From Mesostigma viride (lineage: Eukaryota > Streptophyta > Mesostigmatophyceae > Mesostigmatales > Mesostigmataceae), in NCBI GenBank assembly GCA_009746045.1, contig RPFO01001628.1, forward strand, positions 45,351-109,350: a stretch of 64,000 nt of DNA, in the 5' to 3' direction. Shown here piece by piece: positions 18,819-29,891 of this stretch. The first letter of the stretch is position 1; every line of letters starts with the position of its first letter. Below the pieces are notes generated by a model. The model searched no databases. It was not told the origin of the DNA and saw only the letters and a list, made by a program, of their open reading frames with translations. Both the position numbers and the translations under genes were made by a program.

Positions 18819-19745
18819 TCACATCCCCTGCCAGGGACCCTTGAAGTAGCTTGAAATGTCCTTCACTCCAGCTTGAAGCTTGAACAGATGTCTTTAATGG
18901 CCAATGCCATTCCCCCAGCCCTTTCTTTTAAGGAACTGGAAAAGAAACAGATCTGCCACAGGGAAAACCATTTCATGAGAAATGGATAAAAACCTATGGA
19001 AGTGGCATTACAGAGTACCACCAGATATTAGAAACACACAAAATTAAATACATACAGGTTAATTCTATGAGGTCTTCTCCAGGAATTAATCCCATCACCT
19101 CGGTAGAGCCTCCAGTACAATGACCTTCTGGCGGTGAGTTACATTAATCCCAGATACTAATCCCATAAAACCCAGTACATATCTAATATAAGCACAATAA
19201 ATCCATGACAATTGAAATACCACTTGACAAAGTAAGACGTATTACAATAGTTTCCCCGTCATACTCTCAACAGGTTAGTATTGGCGCCCGTCTTATGGCG
19301 CCCGTCTACTTGTCAGATGATAAATTGCCACAGCAAACAAATGACAAAATGAAACACATAGGCAACAATTAAATCCTGCCCTGGGGAACTAGGGAAGTCT
19401 GAACAGGTAAAACACCTGAGCAGGCCAGCTTGTAGAAACATAATACCAGGGAATTGAACCCCGCCCTATAAACCCCAGAATAAAGGTTCCCAGACCATTG
19501 TGTGAGGTATGTACAAATATACATTTCTTTTAAAATAGAATACATGGTCTGTAATGGACCTGTCAACCTTGTGTAGTCAACAGCATGAACCCCAGCCAGA
19601 ACCTGGCTGTATCCTGATTAAAATCAGAGTGAGTGTACCATGGTCCATGAGCCTTAGTACTGACTAAAATACAGGTATTATGCCAGTCACAATGCTGACA
19701 CTACCACACAATCTGCTCTCCAATGCCCTATAACCAGGCACCAGC
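18819..19745 (-). other. Element B 3' untranslated region
   Basis: About 930 bp after the RNase H stop, AT-richer than pol, no ORF with support. It contains CGTATTACAAT (plus 19238-19248), the match to the bases next to the 5' LTR. Confidence 0.6.
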
Positions 19746-21322
19746 TTAGACAGCTTGCTGAGATGGGTCCATCAGAGACTGAAGAACCTTGTATTGCACT
19801 GCTGCCTTCTGCACTAGCTTGGTCAAAGCATCAGCAGGATTGTCAACCCCAGGGATATGCTCAATATTGGCCAAGGAGGACAATTCCTTAAGAAGGAGAT
19901 AATCCAAGTCCCTACTTCTGGCCATCTGCCTGTGCACAAACTGCACCATCCCCATGGAGTCTGTTTTGAGAAGAGTGGTAACCTGAAGTGGCCAAGGAGT
20001 GTTAGAAGTCATCTGATGAAGCAACTCCTTCAGATAAAGGCTTGTGTGAATGCCTTCACAAATAGCCCTGCATTCTGCCACATCACTACTGACAGCCACC
20101 CGTTTGTGCAGGCGACTGAACCAGCTCACCAAACTCCCCAGGCCTTCCTGTCTGAGCACAAAGAGCCCTGCAGCCCTGCCCCTGACCTTGGAGACCTGCC
20201 TGCTGTCCATTGAGCTATCCACATACAGCTCCATGCAAATGGGTTGTGATAAATCCACTGCAGACAACAGAATGCCAGACGAAGCCCTGACCTGATCAGC
20301 CACCTTGGCAGACCCTAGCTCTGTCAGCATGTCATCAGGCAACCTGGCTATGACCATAAGGTCTGGCCTGGAAATGCCTGCCACCCAAGCAACCATGCCC
20401 CTCACCATGGGACACAGTGCCTGTGTGATGACTGGAGGAAGCTTGCTAATGAGGGTCTCTTGATAATCGTTGCCCCCCACCAGCAGCATACGCCACTCCC
20501 CCCCCTTCTTCACCAGTGTGGCCTCCATGCCCACAAACAGGAGAGGCTCATTCTCCACCTGCCATTGCTCCCTACCCAGAGGAAACTTGGACTTAATGAT
20601 GGAGATCAGCTCCTTAAGCCACGACGTGGGAGCTATCAGATGTAGGTCATCCCCGTGCAGCGAAGCATACACTGGTAGGCCTTCCCATTGCCCCAGAAAC
20701 AGACAGGGGTCTACAGGAGAAACCTTCAAGTTGCAATGCTCCTTCAGGAAACGGTTGAGAGTCTCCCTCCAGATTATTGGACTTGACCTCAGGCCCTCCA
20801 GGCCCTTGAGGATTTTAAGGAACTCAGTGTGAATGTCCCTTTTCCATACAGCAGGCACCCTGACATAGAAAGGCGTCTTGCCCTCCCACTTTTCCTGTGC
20901 CACATCTGCATCCCCCTCCAGAAATGCCCTCTTGAAGTCTACCACCACTGAGCCATAGTCCAAGCCCTTGTTGAGAAGGCCTAGAAATACACACAGCAGC
21001 AGCCTCCAAGTGTCATGCAGCATGCCAGGGGTATACAACTCCTCAGCGGTGCACTCACCAGTACCCTTGAACTCATTCAGTACTGGCCTGACGTGTGGTA
21101 CCTTGACCCCGTCCACCTCCTTCATCTTGATGACAAACTTGAGCTTGAGTAGACGTCGTGCAGGAGGCAGGTCATTGACAGGTTCCACGCATTTCTTGGA
21201 GATCCAGTCCTCCCCAGATTTAATCAGACCCAGTGTGACCTGGGGACACATAATGGGAGAGGACATGAGCTTCACCAGGCCTTGGTAGTTTATAGGGCTG
21301 TGTCCAGCAAGTGAGTGAGGAC
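19746..21322 (-). CDS. Element B RT and RNase H (3' part of pol)
   Basis: The pol frame resumes at the left AGGAC duplication of element C; the ORF upstream of that (to 21425) is C's LTR. RT motifs: LKLKFVIKMKEVDG, then VVVDFKRAFLEGD, LEGLRSSPIIW and the catalytic box SLHGDDLHL (plus ~20645-20671). RNase H: LYVDSSMDSRQ, DVAECRAI, LKTDSMG, and NPADALTKL at the end. The HGDD box and the spacing match E1 closely. Removing C with one AGGAC copy joins this in frame to the INT-PR ORF. Confidence 0.85.
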
Positions 21323-22100
21323 TGTTGGAAAGGTAGAGGAAACTAATGGGTTTTACACAATGCCTTGTGCTTGGCCTTGTTACCCTTGCACCTTGCAGGT
21401 GATGAAAGACTGAGCTTGAAGACAATGGAAGAGAGACCAGAAAAAGAGTTTTATTTCTTAGGCTGAGAGGTTAGGAAAAGAGGTACCTGGCCTTAGGAGC
21501 CAGTTTCTTTTTATACCTTTCTAGCTAGGAAGGATGACATCAGATGCTGATGTCATCATAGAAGCTTGTAGAAACATCTAAGCATATTCCCAGCATATTC
21601 TCAGTATATTCCAGGAATATTCCTGGCATATTCCTAGAACATTCCAAGGTCATTCTAGAAAGGTTCTAATGAGCTGGCATGACAGTTGATTGCCAAATGT
21701 CCTCTGAACAATGTGCCACATCTAATGCTTAATAAAGTGACACATGGTTTCTACTTGGAATGACAAGTGTAATCCAATGAGTCTATCCACTTGTCAGTCA
21801 ATGGAATGCAACACTTGTCACTATGAGCTTCCAACACATGTCAGCTCATGGAATGGACACTTGTCTACCAAAGAAGTACACCACTTGTCAAGCATGGAAG
21901 TGATGCTACTAGACCAACTCAGGTACAAGAGATCTATGGCCAAATATAGGACTATGGCACATGAACATTGATCAGCTCATTGAGAGCAATTCATCTAACT
22001 TATCAAATCTATCAAATTCTCAGCCCTTGTGAAGTAAAACAAAGAAGAATAAAGTCAGGCTGGAATATAGTGTGGGCAGGTGGGTATATGATCCCCAACA
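21323..22100 (-). repeat. Element C 3' LTR
   Basis: 778 bp. Begins TGTTGGAAAGG on the plus strand and ends CCCCAACA, so both ends carry the inverted TGTTGG/CCAACA. Confidence 0.97.
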
Positions 22101-22113
22101 CCCCCCTTAGCCA
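22101..22113 (-). promoter_or_regulatory. Element C polypurine tract
   Basis: Minus strand AAGGGGGG immediately before the 3' LTR. Confidence 0.85.
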
Positions 22114-22128
22114 GCTGAACACAAAGGA

Positions 22129-25100
22129 CTAAGTTGACATGAGTTTGCCACGCAGGGCAGTGAACCTGGCACGTGAAAGTGCCTTCGTCAGAAGATCAGC
22201 AAGCATGTCCTCCCCAGGACAATGCTTCATGGCGATGAGTCCCCCCTCCACCTTCTCCCGGATGAAATGGAAACGCACGTCAATGTGCTTCGTGCGCTTG
22301 GGATGAACAGGGTCACGAGCGAGTGCCACGGCGCCTGTGTTGTCGCAGAAGACAGGCGTGGGCCCCTGAACTGGATGCCCCAGCTCCCCCAACATGTGCC
22401 TCAGTGGAAGCACTAGCTGGGTTACGCTGCTAGCAGCAATGTACTCCGCCTCGCAGGAAGACAGGGCGGTAACGTGCTGCTTGCGGCTGCACCACTCGAC
22501 TGCGGCCCCCCTGAACATCACTACATTGCCAGAGACAGATCTGCGTGTCTCAGGGCAGTTCCCCCAATCGGCATCCGTCCACCCCTCCAGCCCCCCTTGG
22601 CCACCATAGCGCAGTCCCAAGTCCTTGGTGTGGACAAGGTAGCGCACCACTCGCTTGGCCAGCTCCAAGTCGCCCTCCGTGGGTGCCTGCATGCATTGGG
22701 CCAGCTGGTTGACAGCAAAAGCAATGTCTGGGCGCGTCCATGTCGCGGCGTACATGAGAGCACCAACAATCTGCTGAAAGAGTTGATGGTTTGGGGCATC
22801 ACACATTCCCCCCTCGCGACGGGGACTACCAGGCACTATAGGGGTGTGCACAGGGTGAGGGGTAGAAAGCCCAAAACGGGCAGCAATAGCTTCAATGTAG
22901 GGCCGTTGGTGCATGGTAAGGGAACGAGACGCAGGGTCGATAGTAAGGGAAACACCGAGGAAAAGAGAGGGATTGTCCGACTCAGTGATTTGAAAAGTAT
23001 TAGCCAAACGGCGAGACCAGGATGCCAGCCAGGAAGGGGAAGGATGAGCAGCAAGAATGTCATCGACGTGCACGAACACGAAACCACGAGACGAAGGGTA
23101 GTAATACAGGCACGCATCAATTTGGCTTTGGATGGCGCCGTCAGAAAGAAGGTGTGCACGGAACGTTTTATGCCAATTGCGTGGCGCTTGCTTGATGCCA
23201 TACAAGCTGCGGTGCAGCTTCCACACAAGCACATCGCCATTGGCATCCCGCTCTTCAAAGCCAGTAGGGGGACGCACAAAGACATCCTCCTGTAGGGGAG
23301 CATAGAGAAAAGCGGTTCGGACATCGAGCTGCTTGACAGTAAAGCCAGACGTGACAGCTAAAGCAAGAGCAAGTCGCACGGTGGACGCACGAACAGTGGG
23401 GGAAAAGACTTCATTAAAGTCGATACCTTCACGTTGGGCAAAACCTTTCACGACAAACCTGGCCTTGTGACGGCCGTCGGACTTGACAGCAAATACCCAC
23501 CGGGAAGGGAGGACCTTGGCACCGGCGGGCAAAGTACGCGGGCTCACAAGCGAGTATACTGCATGATCACGAATGCTATTAATTTCGCTCAACATCGCAG
23601 CCCGCCACTCTGGACTGTTGTTAGCCTCAGTAAAGGAGACGGGAAGGGAAACGTCACTGCCAGTAAAATGCACTGTGTCAAAAAGATCACGAACTGACTG
23701 GTAATGCGGAAAAAAACGAGCCCATTTAGGCGACACCGTGACAGGGGGAGCATAGGTAGTAATCTCCATCGCGAGGGGTTCACGGGTGCTACCGCAAAAC
23801 ATCAGCTCATCAGCAGTTGCCATGGCGACATTACCAGCTGGGTTACGTCGCAGCGCAGAGATTGTACTTTGCAGTCGAGCAGCACTTGAAGTGGCAGTGA
23901 CCGGTGGACCAGCAGACAGCTCCCGTGCGTCACTTGGGGAGACGTCGTCAGTAGTTAGGACGGGCTGTGAAAAGTTTGGAGCACCGTCGAGCGCCTCCGG
24001 AACTGGTCTAGGACTTGGGACGTTGACTGCATCAGGACTTGGTGCGTCCGCTCCCTCGTGGCGAAGCTCCTCAGGAATATCCCTTCTGGTGGCGTCCAGA
24101 AACCTCGCCTGAGACCGGGTGACCGGTCCGCTAGGTTCGGCCAGAGAATTTGGCTGAACTTCTGCTACAGCCGGAAGATCAGTTGGTGAAGTTTCCTCCA
24201 GTGCGGCAGAACTTTCCAGAAGCGGCGCAGGAGTTGGCATGGCCCCATTGCGCCAGGCCTCATTGAAGGTGACATGCAGGCGGCGAATGACATCCTTGGA
24301 TTCTGGACGGTAAATGAGGTACGCCGGCGATTCCAGATCATAGCCGACGAAGATTCCAGGCAGAGCCTTGGCCTCCAGCTTGCCACGTGGGCCCTCCACC
24401 CGATAGAAGGCAGGGCAGCCGAAAATTCGAAGATTCGAGAGATCCGCATTGCGACCGGTGAGCAGGAAGTGTGGCGTGGCACCTCCAGGATTCGAGCTAG
24501 ACGGCAGGCGGTTAAGTATATAAACCGCGCAATTGAAGGCTAGTGCCCAGAATCCTTTGGGCAAACCGGCATGCGTGAGCATTGCCAGTGTCATGCCCAT
24601 GGCCAGACCCCACAGCCGCTCCGCCACTCCGTTCTGCTCAGGAGTGTAGGGGCTGGAGAACTCCTGGTGCACTCGGTGTTCAGCGCAGACGGCCCGCCAC
24701 GCCTGCCCAGTGAAGACTGCGTCGTTGTCGGTCCGGAGAAGAATCGAACCGTTGTAGAAGGGGCGAATTTCGCGCGCGAGCAGCTGTTGCAAGGCGTCAA
24801 CAGCCTCGTCCTTGTGTCGAAGCGGAAAGCACCATCGCCAGCGGGTAGCATCGTCGGTGAAGCCGAGCATGTAGCGGGCGCCTCCAATTGCTGGCTGCAT
24901 CGGCCCGAGAATGTCGCTGTGAAGCTTGGCTCGGGGAACAGTCGATCGGAGCTGTCCAGGCGAAAATGAGCGCCTCTTGATGAAGCCAGCAGGGCAGGAT
25001 GGGCAGCCAGGCGATGACAGGCGCCTCGAAAAAAGGTTAGACTCCGGAATGGCGGCCAGCCTCTTGATCCGATCTTCGCCAGCATGCCCAAGACGCCAGT

Positions 25101-26472
25101 GCCAGAGCAGGCTCGCCGGCCGCTCGATGGCCGTGGCAGCCATTGCCGCCTCGTCGCGCTCCGCAGGTAACACGTAGATGTTGTTCTGCAGCGCAATCTT
25201 GTGCGTCTCGTTGTCCAGCACCACTGTCTGCTCGGTGAGGTCGACTTTGTGGCCGTCCTTGGCGAGCTGCCCAGCTGATAGCAGTCGGGCGCTCAAGCCG
25301 GGCACGAAGAGCGCACCATTCAGGTGCACATGCTGGTTGGGCAGTTTGAGCCGAATCGTGCCCACTCCCGTCGCGCGAAGACGTCCTCCTGATCCGACGA
25401 TGTTCCTAGTGGTGGGGGTGAGGGACACAAAGTCAGTGCGGCATGGGGACATGTGGCTGCTTGCAGCGGAGTCCAGAACCCAGGCAGGGGGCTTGGGGCT
25501 ATACTGCGTGAGTGCAGCAGCCTCCTGCGACGGCGCCGACTCGGCGATGGTGGTGAAGACGAAGCCCTCCGGCAGCTCCGCGGCCTCCTGGGTGTTGTTG
25601 GCCACGCTTCCGCCAGGTGAGGTCTCCTTCTTGGTCGCTTGGTTGCCCCTCCTGCGCTGGTTGCCCCGCCGTCCTTGGTTCTTGCTTCGTGGCTTGAGCT
25701 GGGAGTTCTTTTGCCAGCACTGGGTCTCCGCATGCCCACTCCTGTTGCAGTAGGCGCAGTGCTTCCTCTCACCACCCTTGTTGGCAGTGTGGAAAGCTTG
25801 ACCTTGGGCTGGCTCCTCCTTGGTAGCTTGAGAAGGCCGTCCTCCCAGCAGCATGTCCTCCGCCTCCAGCAGCGCAGCCTTGACCTCCTCCAAGCTGTCC
25901 TCCTCTTTGAAGTGCGCTGAAATCAGGGCAGGGCGATATCGGTCAGGCAGGCCGCTCTTGAGGATAGCCGCAAAATCTTGGTCGCTCATGACGCCTCCCA
26001 CCGCACGGTAGTCCGCCAGCAGCAGCAATCCACGTAGGATATACTGCCCCATGGTCTCCCCAGGCTTCATTTGCAGCCGGTGAAGCTGAATCCTGAGGTC
26101 CATGCGGTGACTCTTGGTGAGCTTTTGTTGCTCGTAGACCTCCCTCAGCGTCTTGTAGAGCTTGCTGCCAGATTGGTCTGGCACGAGCGATAGGATGCGC
26201 CTCGCTTCTCCCACAAGTGCAGCTGAGATGACAAGGCCAACAGCTTGGTCAGCCTTGCGGTCCTGCCTGGTGCCCAGCAGGACGTCCTTAACCTCATAGA
26301 AGGAACAGAAACCCTCAAGAGATGTCTTGGTCTCCTCCCAGCCACGTAGGCTTGTGCCATCGAATTTCAGCACCATCTTGGAGCACACATTCAGCATAGG
26401 AGTGTAGTCGACGTCGCTTGCCATGGAGCTTGTAGCTGGGCTGGGTTTCTTGGTGGTCTTCTTGGAGCTCAT
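22129..26472 (-). CDS. Element C Gag-Pol polyprotein
   Basis: 1447 residues in one frame, ATG 8 bp after the primer site. Order: copia-type Gag (residues ~25-210), zinc knuckle CAYCNRSGHAETQC (~237), protease with DSAASSH (~333), HHCC integrase zinc region (HWRLGH, then CPSC), integrase core with D in LHSDILGP (~520), D in RTDNDAVF (~582) and E in PEQNGVAER (~611), RT with AFLYAPLQEDVFV and the VHVDDIL box (~1137), RNase H with TDADWGN (~1300), SCEAEYIA (~1340) and HIDVRFHFIRE. All key residues are present, the length is normal for copia and the order is the standard PR-INT-RT-RH, unlike its host element B. Expression presumably starts from the LTR at 26492-27269. Confidence 0.97.
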   Translation of the reverse strand: MSSKKTTKKPSPATSSMASDVDYTPMLNVCSKMVLKFDGTSLRGWEETKTSLEGFCSFYEVKDVLLGTRQDRKADQAVGLVISAALVGEARRILSLVPDQSGSKLYKTLREVYEQQKLTKSHRMDLRIQLHRLQMKPGETMGQYILRGLLLLADYRAVGGVMSDQDFAAILKSGLPDRYRPALISAHFKEEDSLEEVKAALLEAEDMLLGGRPSQATKEEPAQGQAFHTANKGGERKHCAYCNRSGHAETQCWQKNSQLKPRSKNQGRRGNQRRRGNQATKKETSPGGSVANNTQEAAELPEGFVFTTIAESAPSQEAAALTQYSPKPPAWVLDSAASSHMSPCRTDFVSLTPTTRNIVGSGGRLRATGVGTIRLKLPNQHVHLNGALFVPGLSARLLSAGQLAKDGHKVDLTEQTVVLDNETHKIALQNNIYVLPAERDEAAMAATAIERPASLLWHWRLGHAGEDRIKRLAAIPESNLFSRRLSSPGCPSCPAGFIKRRSFSPGQLRSTVPRAKLHSDILGPMQPAIGGARYMLGFTDDATRWRWCFPLRHKDEAVDALQQLLAREIRPFYNGSILLRTDNDAVFTGQAWRAVCAEHRVHQEFSSPYTPEQNGVAERLWGLAMGMTLAMLTHAGLPKGFWALAFNCAVYILNRLPSSSNPGGATPHFLLTGRNADLSNLRIFGCPAFYRVEGPRGKLEAKALPGIFVGYDLESPAYLIYRPESKDVIRRLHVTFNEAWRNGAMPTPAPLLESSAALEETSPTDLPAVAEVQPNSLAEPSGPVTRSQARFLDATRRDIPEELRHEGADAPSPDAVNVPSPRPVPEALDGAPNFSQPVLTTDDVSPSDARELSAGPPVTATSSAARLQSTISALRRNPAGNVAMATADELMFCGSTREPLAMEITTYAPPVTVSPKWARFFPHYQSVRDLFDTVHFTGSDVSLPVSFTEANNSPEWRAAMLSEINSIRDHAVYSLVSPRTLPAGAKVLPSRWVFAVKSDGRHKARFVVKGFAQREGIDFNEVFSPTVRASTVRLALALAVTSGFTVKQLDVRTAFLYAPLQEDVFVRPPTGFEERDANGDVLVWKLHRSLYGIKQAPRNWHKTFRAHLLSDGAIQSQIDACLYYYPSSRGFVFVHVDDILAAHPSPSWLASWSRRLANTFQITESDNPSLFLGVSLTIDPASRSLTMHQRPYIEAIAARFGLSTPHPVHTPIVPGSPRREGGMCDAPNHQLFQQIVGALMYAATWTRPDIAFAVNQLAQCMQAPTEGDLELAKRVVRYLVHTKDLGLRYGGQGGLEGWTDADWGNCPETRRSVSGNVVMFRGAAVEWCSRKQHVTALSSCEAEYIAASSVTQLVLPLRHMLGELGHPVQGPTPVFCDNTGAVALARDPVHPKRTKHIDVRFHFIREKVEGGLIAMKHCPGEDMLADLLTKALSRARFTALRGKLMST

Positions 26473-26479
26473 GAAGATT

Positions 26480-26491
26480 CCTCCGATACCA
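26480..26491 (-). promoter_or_regulatory. Element C primer-binding site
   Basis: Minus strand TGGTATCGGAGG directly after the 5' LTR, the same site as in element A; initiator-Met-like. Confidence 0.85.
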
Positions 26492-27269
26492 TGTTGGAAA
26501 GGTAGAGGAAACTAATGGGTTTTACACAATGCCTTGTGCTTGGCCTTGTTACCCTTGCACCTTGCAGGTGATGAAAGACTGAGCTTGAAGACAATGGAAG
26601 AGAGACCAGAAAAAGAGTTTTATTTCTTAGGCTGAGAGGTTAGGAAAAGAGGTACCTGGCCTTAGGAGCCAGTTTCTTTTTATACCTTTCTAGCTAGGAA
26701 GGATGACATCAGATGCTGATGTCATCATAGAAGCTTGTAGAAACATCTAAGCATATTCCCAGCATATTCTCAGTATATTCCAGGAATATTCCTGGCATAT
26801 TCCTAGAACATTCCAAGGTCATTCTAGAAAGGTTCTAATGAGCTGGCATGACAGTTGATTGCCAAATGTCCTCTGAACAATGTGCCACATCTAATGCTTA
26901 ATAAAGTGACACATGGTTTCTACTTGGAATGACAAGTGTAATCCAATGAGTCTATCCAATTGTCAGTCAATGGAATGCAACACTTGTCACTATGAGCTTC
27001 CAACACATGTCAGCTCATGGAATGGACACTTGTCTACCAAAGAAGTACACCACTTGTCAAGCATGGAAGTGATGCTACTAGACCAACTCAGGTACAAGAG
27101 ATCTATGGCCAAATATAGGACTATGGCACATGAACATTGATCAGCTCATTGAGAGCAATTCATCTAACTTATCAAATCTATCAAATTCTCAGCCCTTGTG
27201 AAGTAAAACAAAGAAGAATAAAGTCAGGCTGGAATATAGTGTGGGCAGGTGGGTATATGATCCCCAACA
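26492..27269 (-). repeat. Element C 5' LTR
   Basis: 778 bp, near-identical to the 3' LTR. Followed on the plus strand by the AGGAC duplication (27270-27274). Confidence 0.97.
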
Positions 27270-29297
27270 AGGACCAATGCCCAAACTGCTTGGATGACTA
27301 GCAGCTGGCAATATGAGGTCATCAACCAAGGGCTCCTGCCCCTGGCACACTTGCACACGCTTAACCGTCCTGGTTACTGCACGTGATAGGTGAGTGGTCC
27401 TGAAATTAATCAGTGGGACCTGACCAGCCCCTTCCTTAGTCAGGAGAGAGGACGTGATCACTACCCCATCCTGGCATAGGAAATTCTGCCCCAGAAGAGC
27501 AGGTCCCTGATAGCCCTCCAAGACACAAAAAGCAGTGTCCTGTCCAAGGATAGGAATGAATACCTCACCCAGTACCTTCACGTGTACCCCGCCACTGAAG
27601 TCAGACACAAACTGATAGCTGGGTTCAGTCATGCTGTACCCTGCTGCAGCTCTGGTCCCAATGATGGAAACCTGAGAATTAGTGTCTACCTCTAAGGCAG
27701 TGTCCAGCCCCAGATTGCCATGCCACCTGAGCTTGGCTACCTTGGGCTGCTTCTTGGCCCTTTGCAGAGCCCCAATTAATCCAGCCAAACTTGTCCCCCT
27801 GGGCTTGGTTAGAGCCTTGGGCTTGACAGTTGACTCCCCAGCTGTTGACCTTGCAGCCTGTTCAACAGGTACCTCTGCAACCTGGCCAGGGCTGACAGAT
27901 TCCCCTGCAACAGATGTGGTCGTTGCATCAGTGATGTCACTTGGGACCTGAAAATCCTGCAGGTCCTGTGAGCCTTGTGCCTGACTGCCCTCATTCATCA
28001 GGTTAGGCTTGACATATGACCAACTCAGCCGGTGCACATGCTTTGGTTCGTCCTCCATGCTGACCAAGCATGCGTGGCTAGCTTCATCAACCTGGGTAAC
28101 CACCCCAGGACTCCAGCTACCACGTTTGCCATAAAGGCTAGGTTCCTTCCAAGCTAGGACCTTCTGACCCACTTGTGGCTCCAGCATCTTCCAACCCCGG
28201 TCCTTCTCCCTCAGCTTGGCAAAGGTGACATGTGCAGCATGTTTCCAGCCCTCCAGCACATGTGGTGGGCACAGGCCATGATATAGACCCATTGGGCTGA
28301 CAGCAACTCCATCATAGTAGAAGTTAACCCTGCTGTTCAGCTGCTGCTCCACGTTCCTCAGCCATGCACTCCTGACAAGTGCAGGTGCAGATAAGGGTAC
28401 CCAGTCTTCAGAGATAATCAATTTCTTGACCTCCTGGATTGCCCTCTCTATAGCACCCTGCTGCCCATGAGCCTCCCTAGGTGTAACCAGCAACTCAGGA
28501 AGGGTGGGATCACCCTTGAGATGCTGAAACTGCATGTCCACCTGGATCCTTGTGGTAGGAAACTTGGCTCTTACATTCTGCAGGGCAGCCAGCAAGTACC
28601 TGTTCTTCATAGAAGGTAAATGCTCCAGCACCTTGTATTTTGTGTACCTGTCCACGCACACCAACAGTTGCATGCCCCTGATGTGTTGGATATCACACTG
28701 CAGATCACCAATGCTCTGAGGTATAGCTTTGGCATGTGATTTCCTGGGCTTGTTGGAGGACAACTGGCACTTACACCGTGAGGCAGGTTGCTGACACGCC
28801 TTAAGAAGGGGTGCCCTGCCCATACGGAAGGCAAAGTTGTTTGACAGAGAAGTGGCATGCCCAAACATGTTGTGGATTCGGGCACCCAACTCCTGGTACA
28901 CAGAGGAAGCAGTCCCTGGCACAGTCAGGACTGTGCTGTCAGGTTGTCCAGCATCACCATGCTGTCTTCCATCCTGTTCTGACTCAGAGTCTGAGTCACC
29001 CTGCTCATGCCCAACACCTGGACCGCCAGCAGGGACCACATGCATACCACCAGAGGCCTTCACACCCCTCTGTGGTTGTACATTGGTTTCTCTCAAAATG
29101 AGAGGTCCACCCTCGTGCCCAGCACAAGGATGCATGGGGTCAGACATTCTTACAGCTGCACCAGCTGTCAAGGACGTCTTCATAGGAACCTGTACCTCTC
29201 CAGGTGACCTGGGGCCACCATGAACCTGGAGATCACCCTCTTGTTGCCCAGATATAAAATCTGCATTGGAGCACCTGGCCTCCCCCTGGGTGAATTA
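27270..29297 (-). CDS. Element B integrase and protease-like part of pol
   Basis: The frame is open from about 29297, just after a stop and ~25 nt past the gag stop; the first ATG is 29183. HHCC zinc region: HNMFGH and later CKC; integrase core with D in LQCDIQHI, D in IQVDMQFQ and E in the REAHGQQGAIERA block; then SMEDEPKHVHRLSWSYV. About 70 residues after this comes a retropepsin-like region: LEVDTNSQVSIIG (plus ~27660-27700) and PALLGQNFL. The Gly of DTG is Asn here and Gln in E1. The same INT-before-PR order as E1 marks one lineage. At 27270 the frame enters element C; without C it runs on into RT. Confidence 0.8.
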
Positions 29298-29323
29298 AGG
29301 TGTGTAGGGGTTGCCTCAGACAG

Positions 29324-29891
29324 TCACTGCTCCTTGTTGTCTTCTTGCTGACTGCCCTTTGAAGGCTGGCCTGCCTGGGACTTGTTGTTGTTCTTGTTGT
29401 TGTTTTTCTTGTTGCTGCCCTGGCCCTGGGTCTTCTTGAAGCTGGGACACTCCTTCTTGATGTGCCCCCACCCCTTGCACAGGTAGCACTGGATCTTTGA
29501 CTTGCCCTGGCCTCCTCCCCCGTTGTCAGGCGCGTTACCCTGCCTGGGCTTACCACCCACCCTCCTGAACACCGACTTGGCATGTGATTGCCCGTCAGGG
29601 TCGGGTGAATGGTTGGCCTTCCGCTTGTTGTGGTTGCCCCCACGTCCTCCTTGGCTTCTGTCAGCCTCAGACGTCTTGGAGCCCCCCTGGGCACGCCCAC
29701 CTGCGTGGGTAGCCTTCACAGCTGGCATTCCACCCTCAAACAGCTCCTCTGCCTCGAGTGCTTGTTTGATTATGACCTTGTAGGCCTTGAGGGTAGAGTG
29801 TGGGGCACACATGACCTTTAAAGAGCCACGTGTTGCCTTGTCCAGCCCAGAAACCTTCAGCCAGTTTGTCAGGGCAATGCTGTCAGCTACA
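29324..29891 (-). CDS. Element B Gag, 3' part with zinc knuckle
   Basis: The frame is open from the T1 border; first ATG at 29812. Contains a helical segment ending EAEELFEGG, a basic Asn/Gly/Lys-rich region and CYLCKGWGHIKKEC (CX2CX4HX4C), then KKNNNKNNNKS-type low complexity. It is the 3' half of the gag gene begun at 32152; removing T1 with one TTAA joins the two halves in frame. Confidence 0.85.

Larger units (their letters stand above)
21323..27269 (-). mobile_element. Intact copia LTR retrotransposon C
   Basis: Minus-strand element with 778-bp LTRs at 21323-22100 and 26492-27269. Apart from one substitution noticed (CACTTG near 21790, CAATTG in the other copy) they appear identical, so insertion is recent. 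TG...CA ends, AGGAC duplicated on both sides. Primer site TGGTATCGGAGG next to the 5' LTR; AAGGGGGG purine tract before the 3' LTR. A single open 1447-residue Gag-Pol ORF with all domains and catalytic motifs makes it a good candidate for an active element. It sits in element B pol. Confidence 0.97.

Noticed and set aside
21744-21971. 75-codon ORF inside the element C LTR (also at 26913)
   Set aside because: Present in both LTR copies only because the LTR is duplicated; no start context or known domain.
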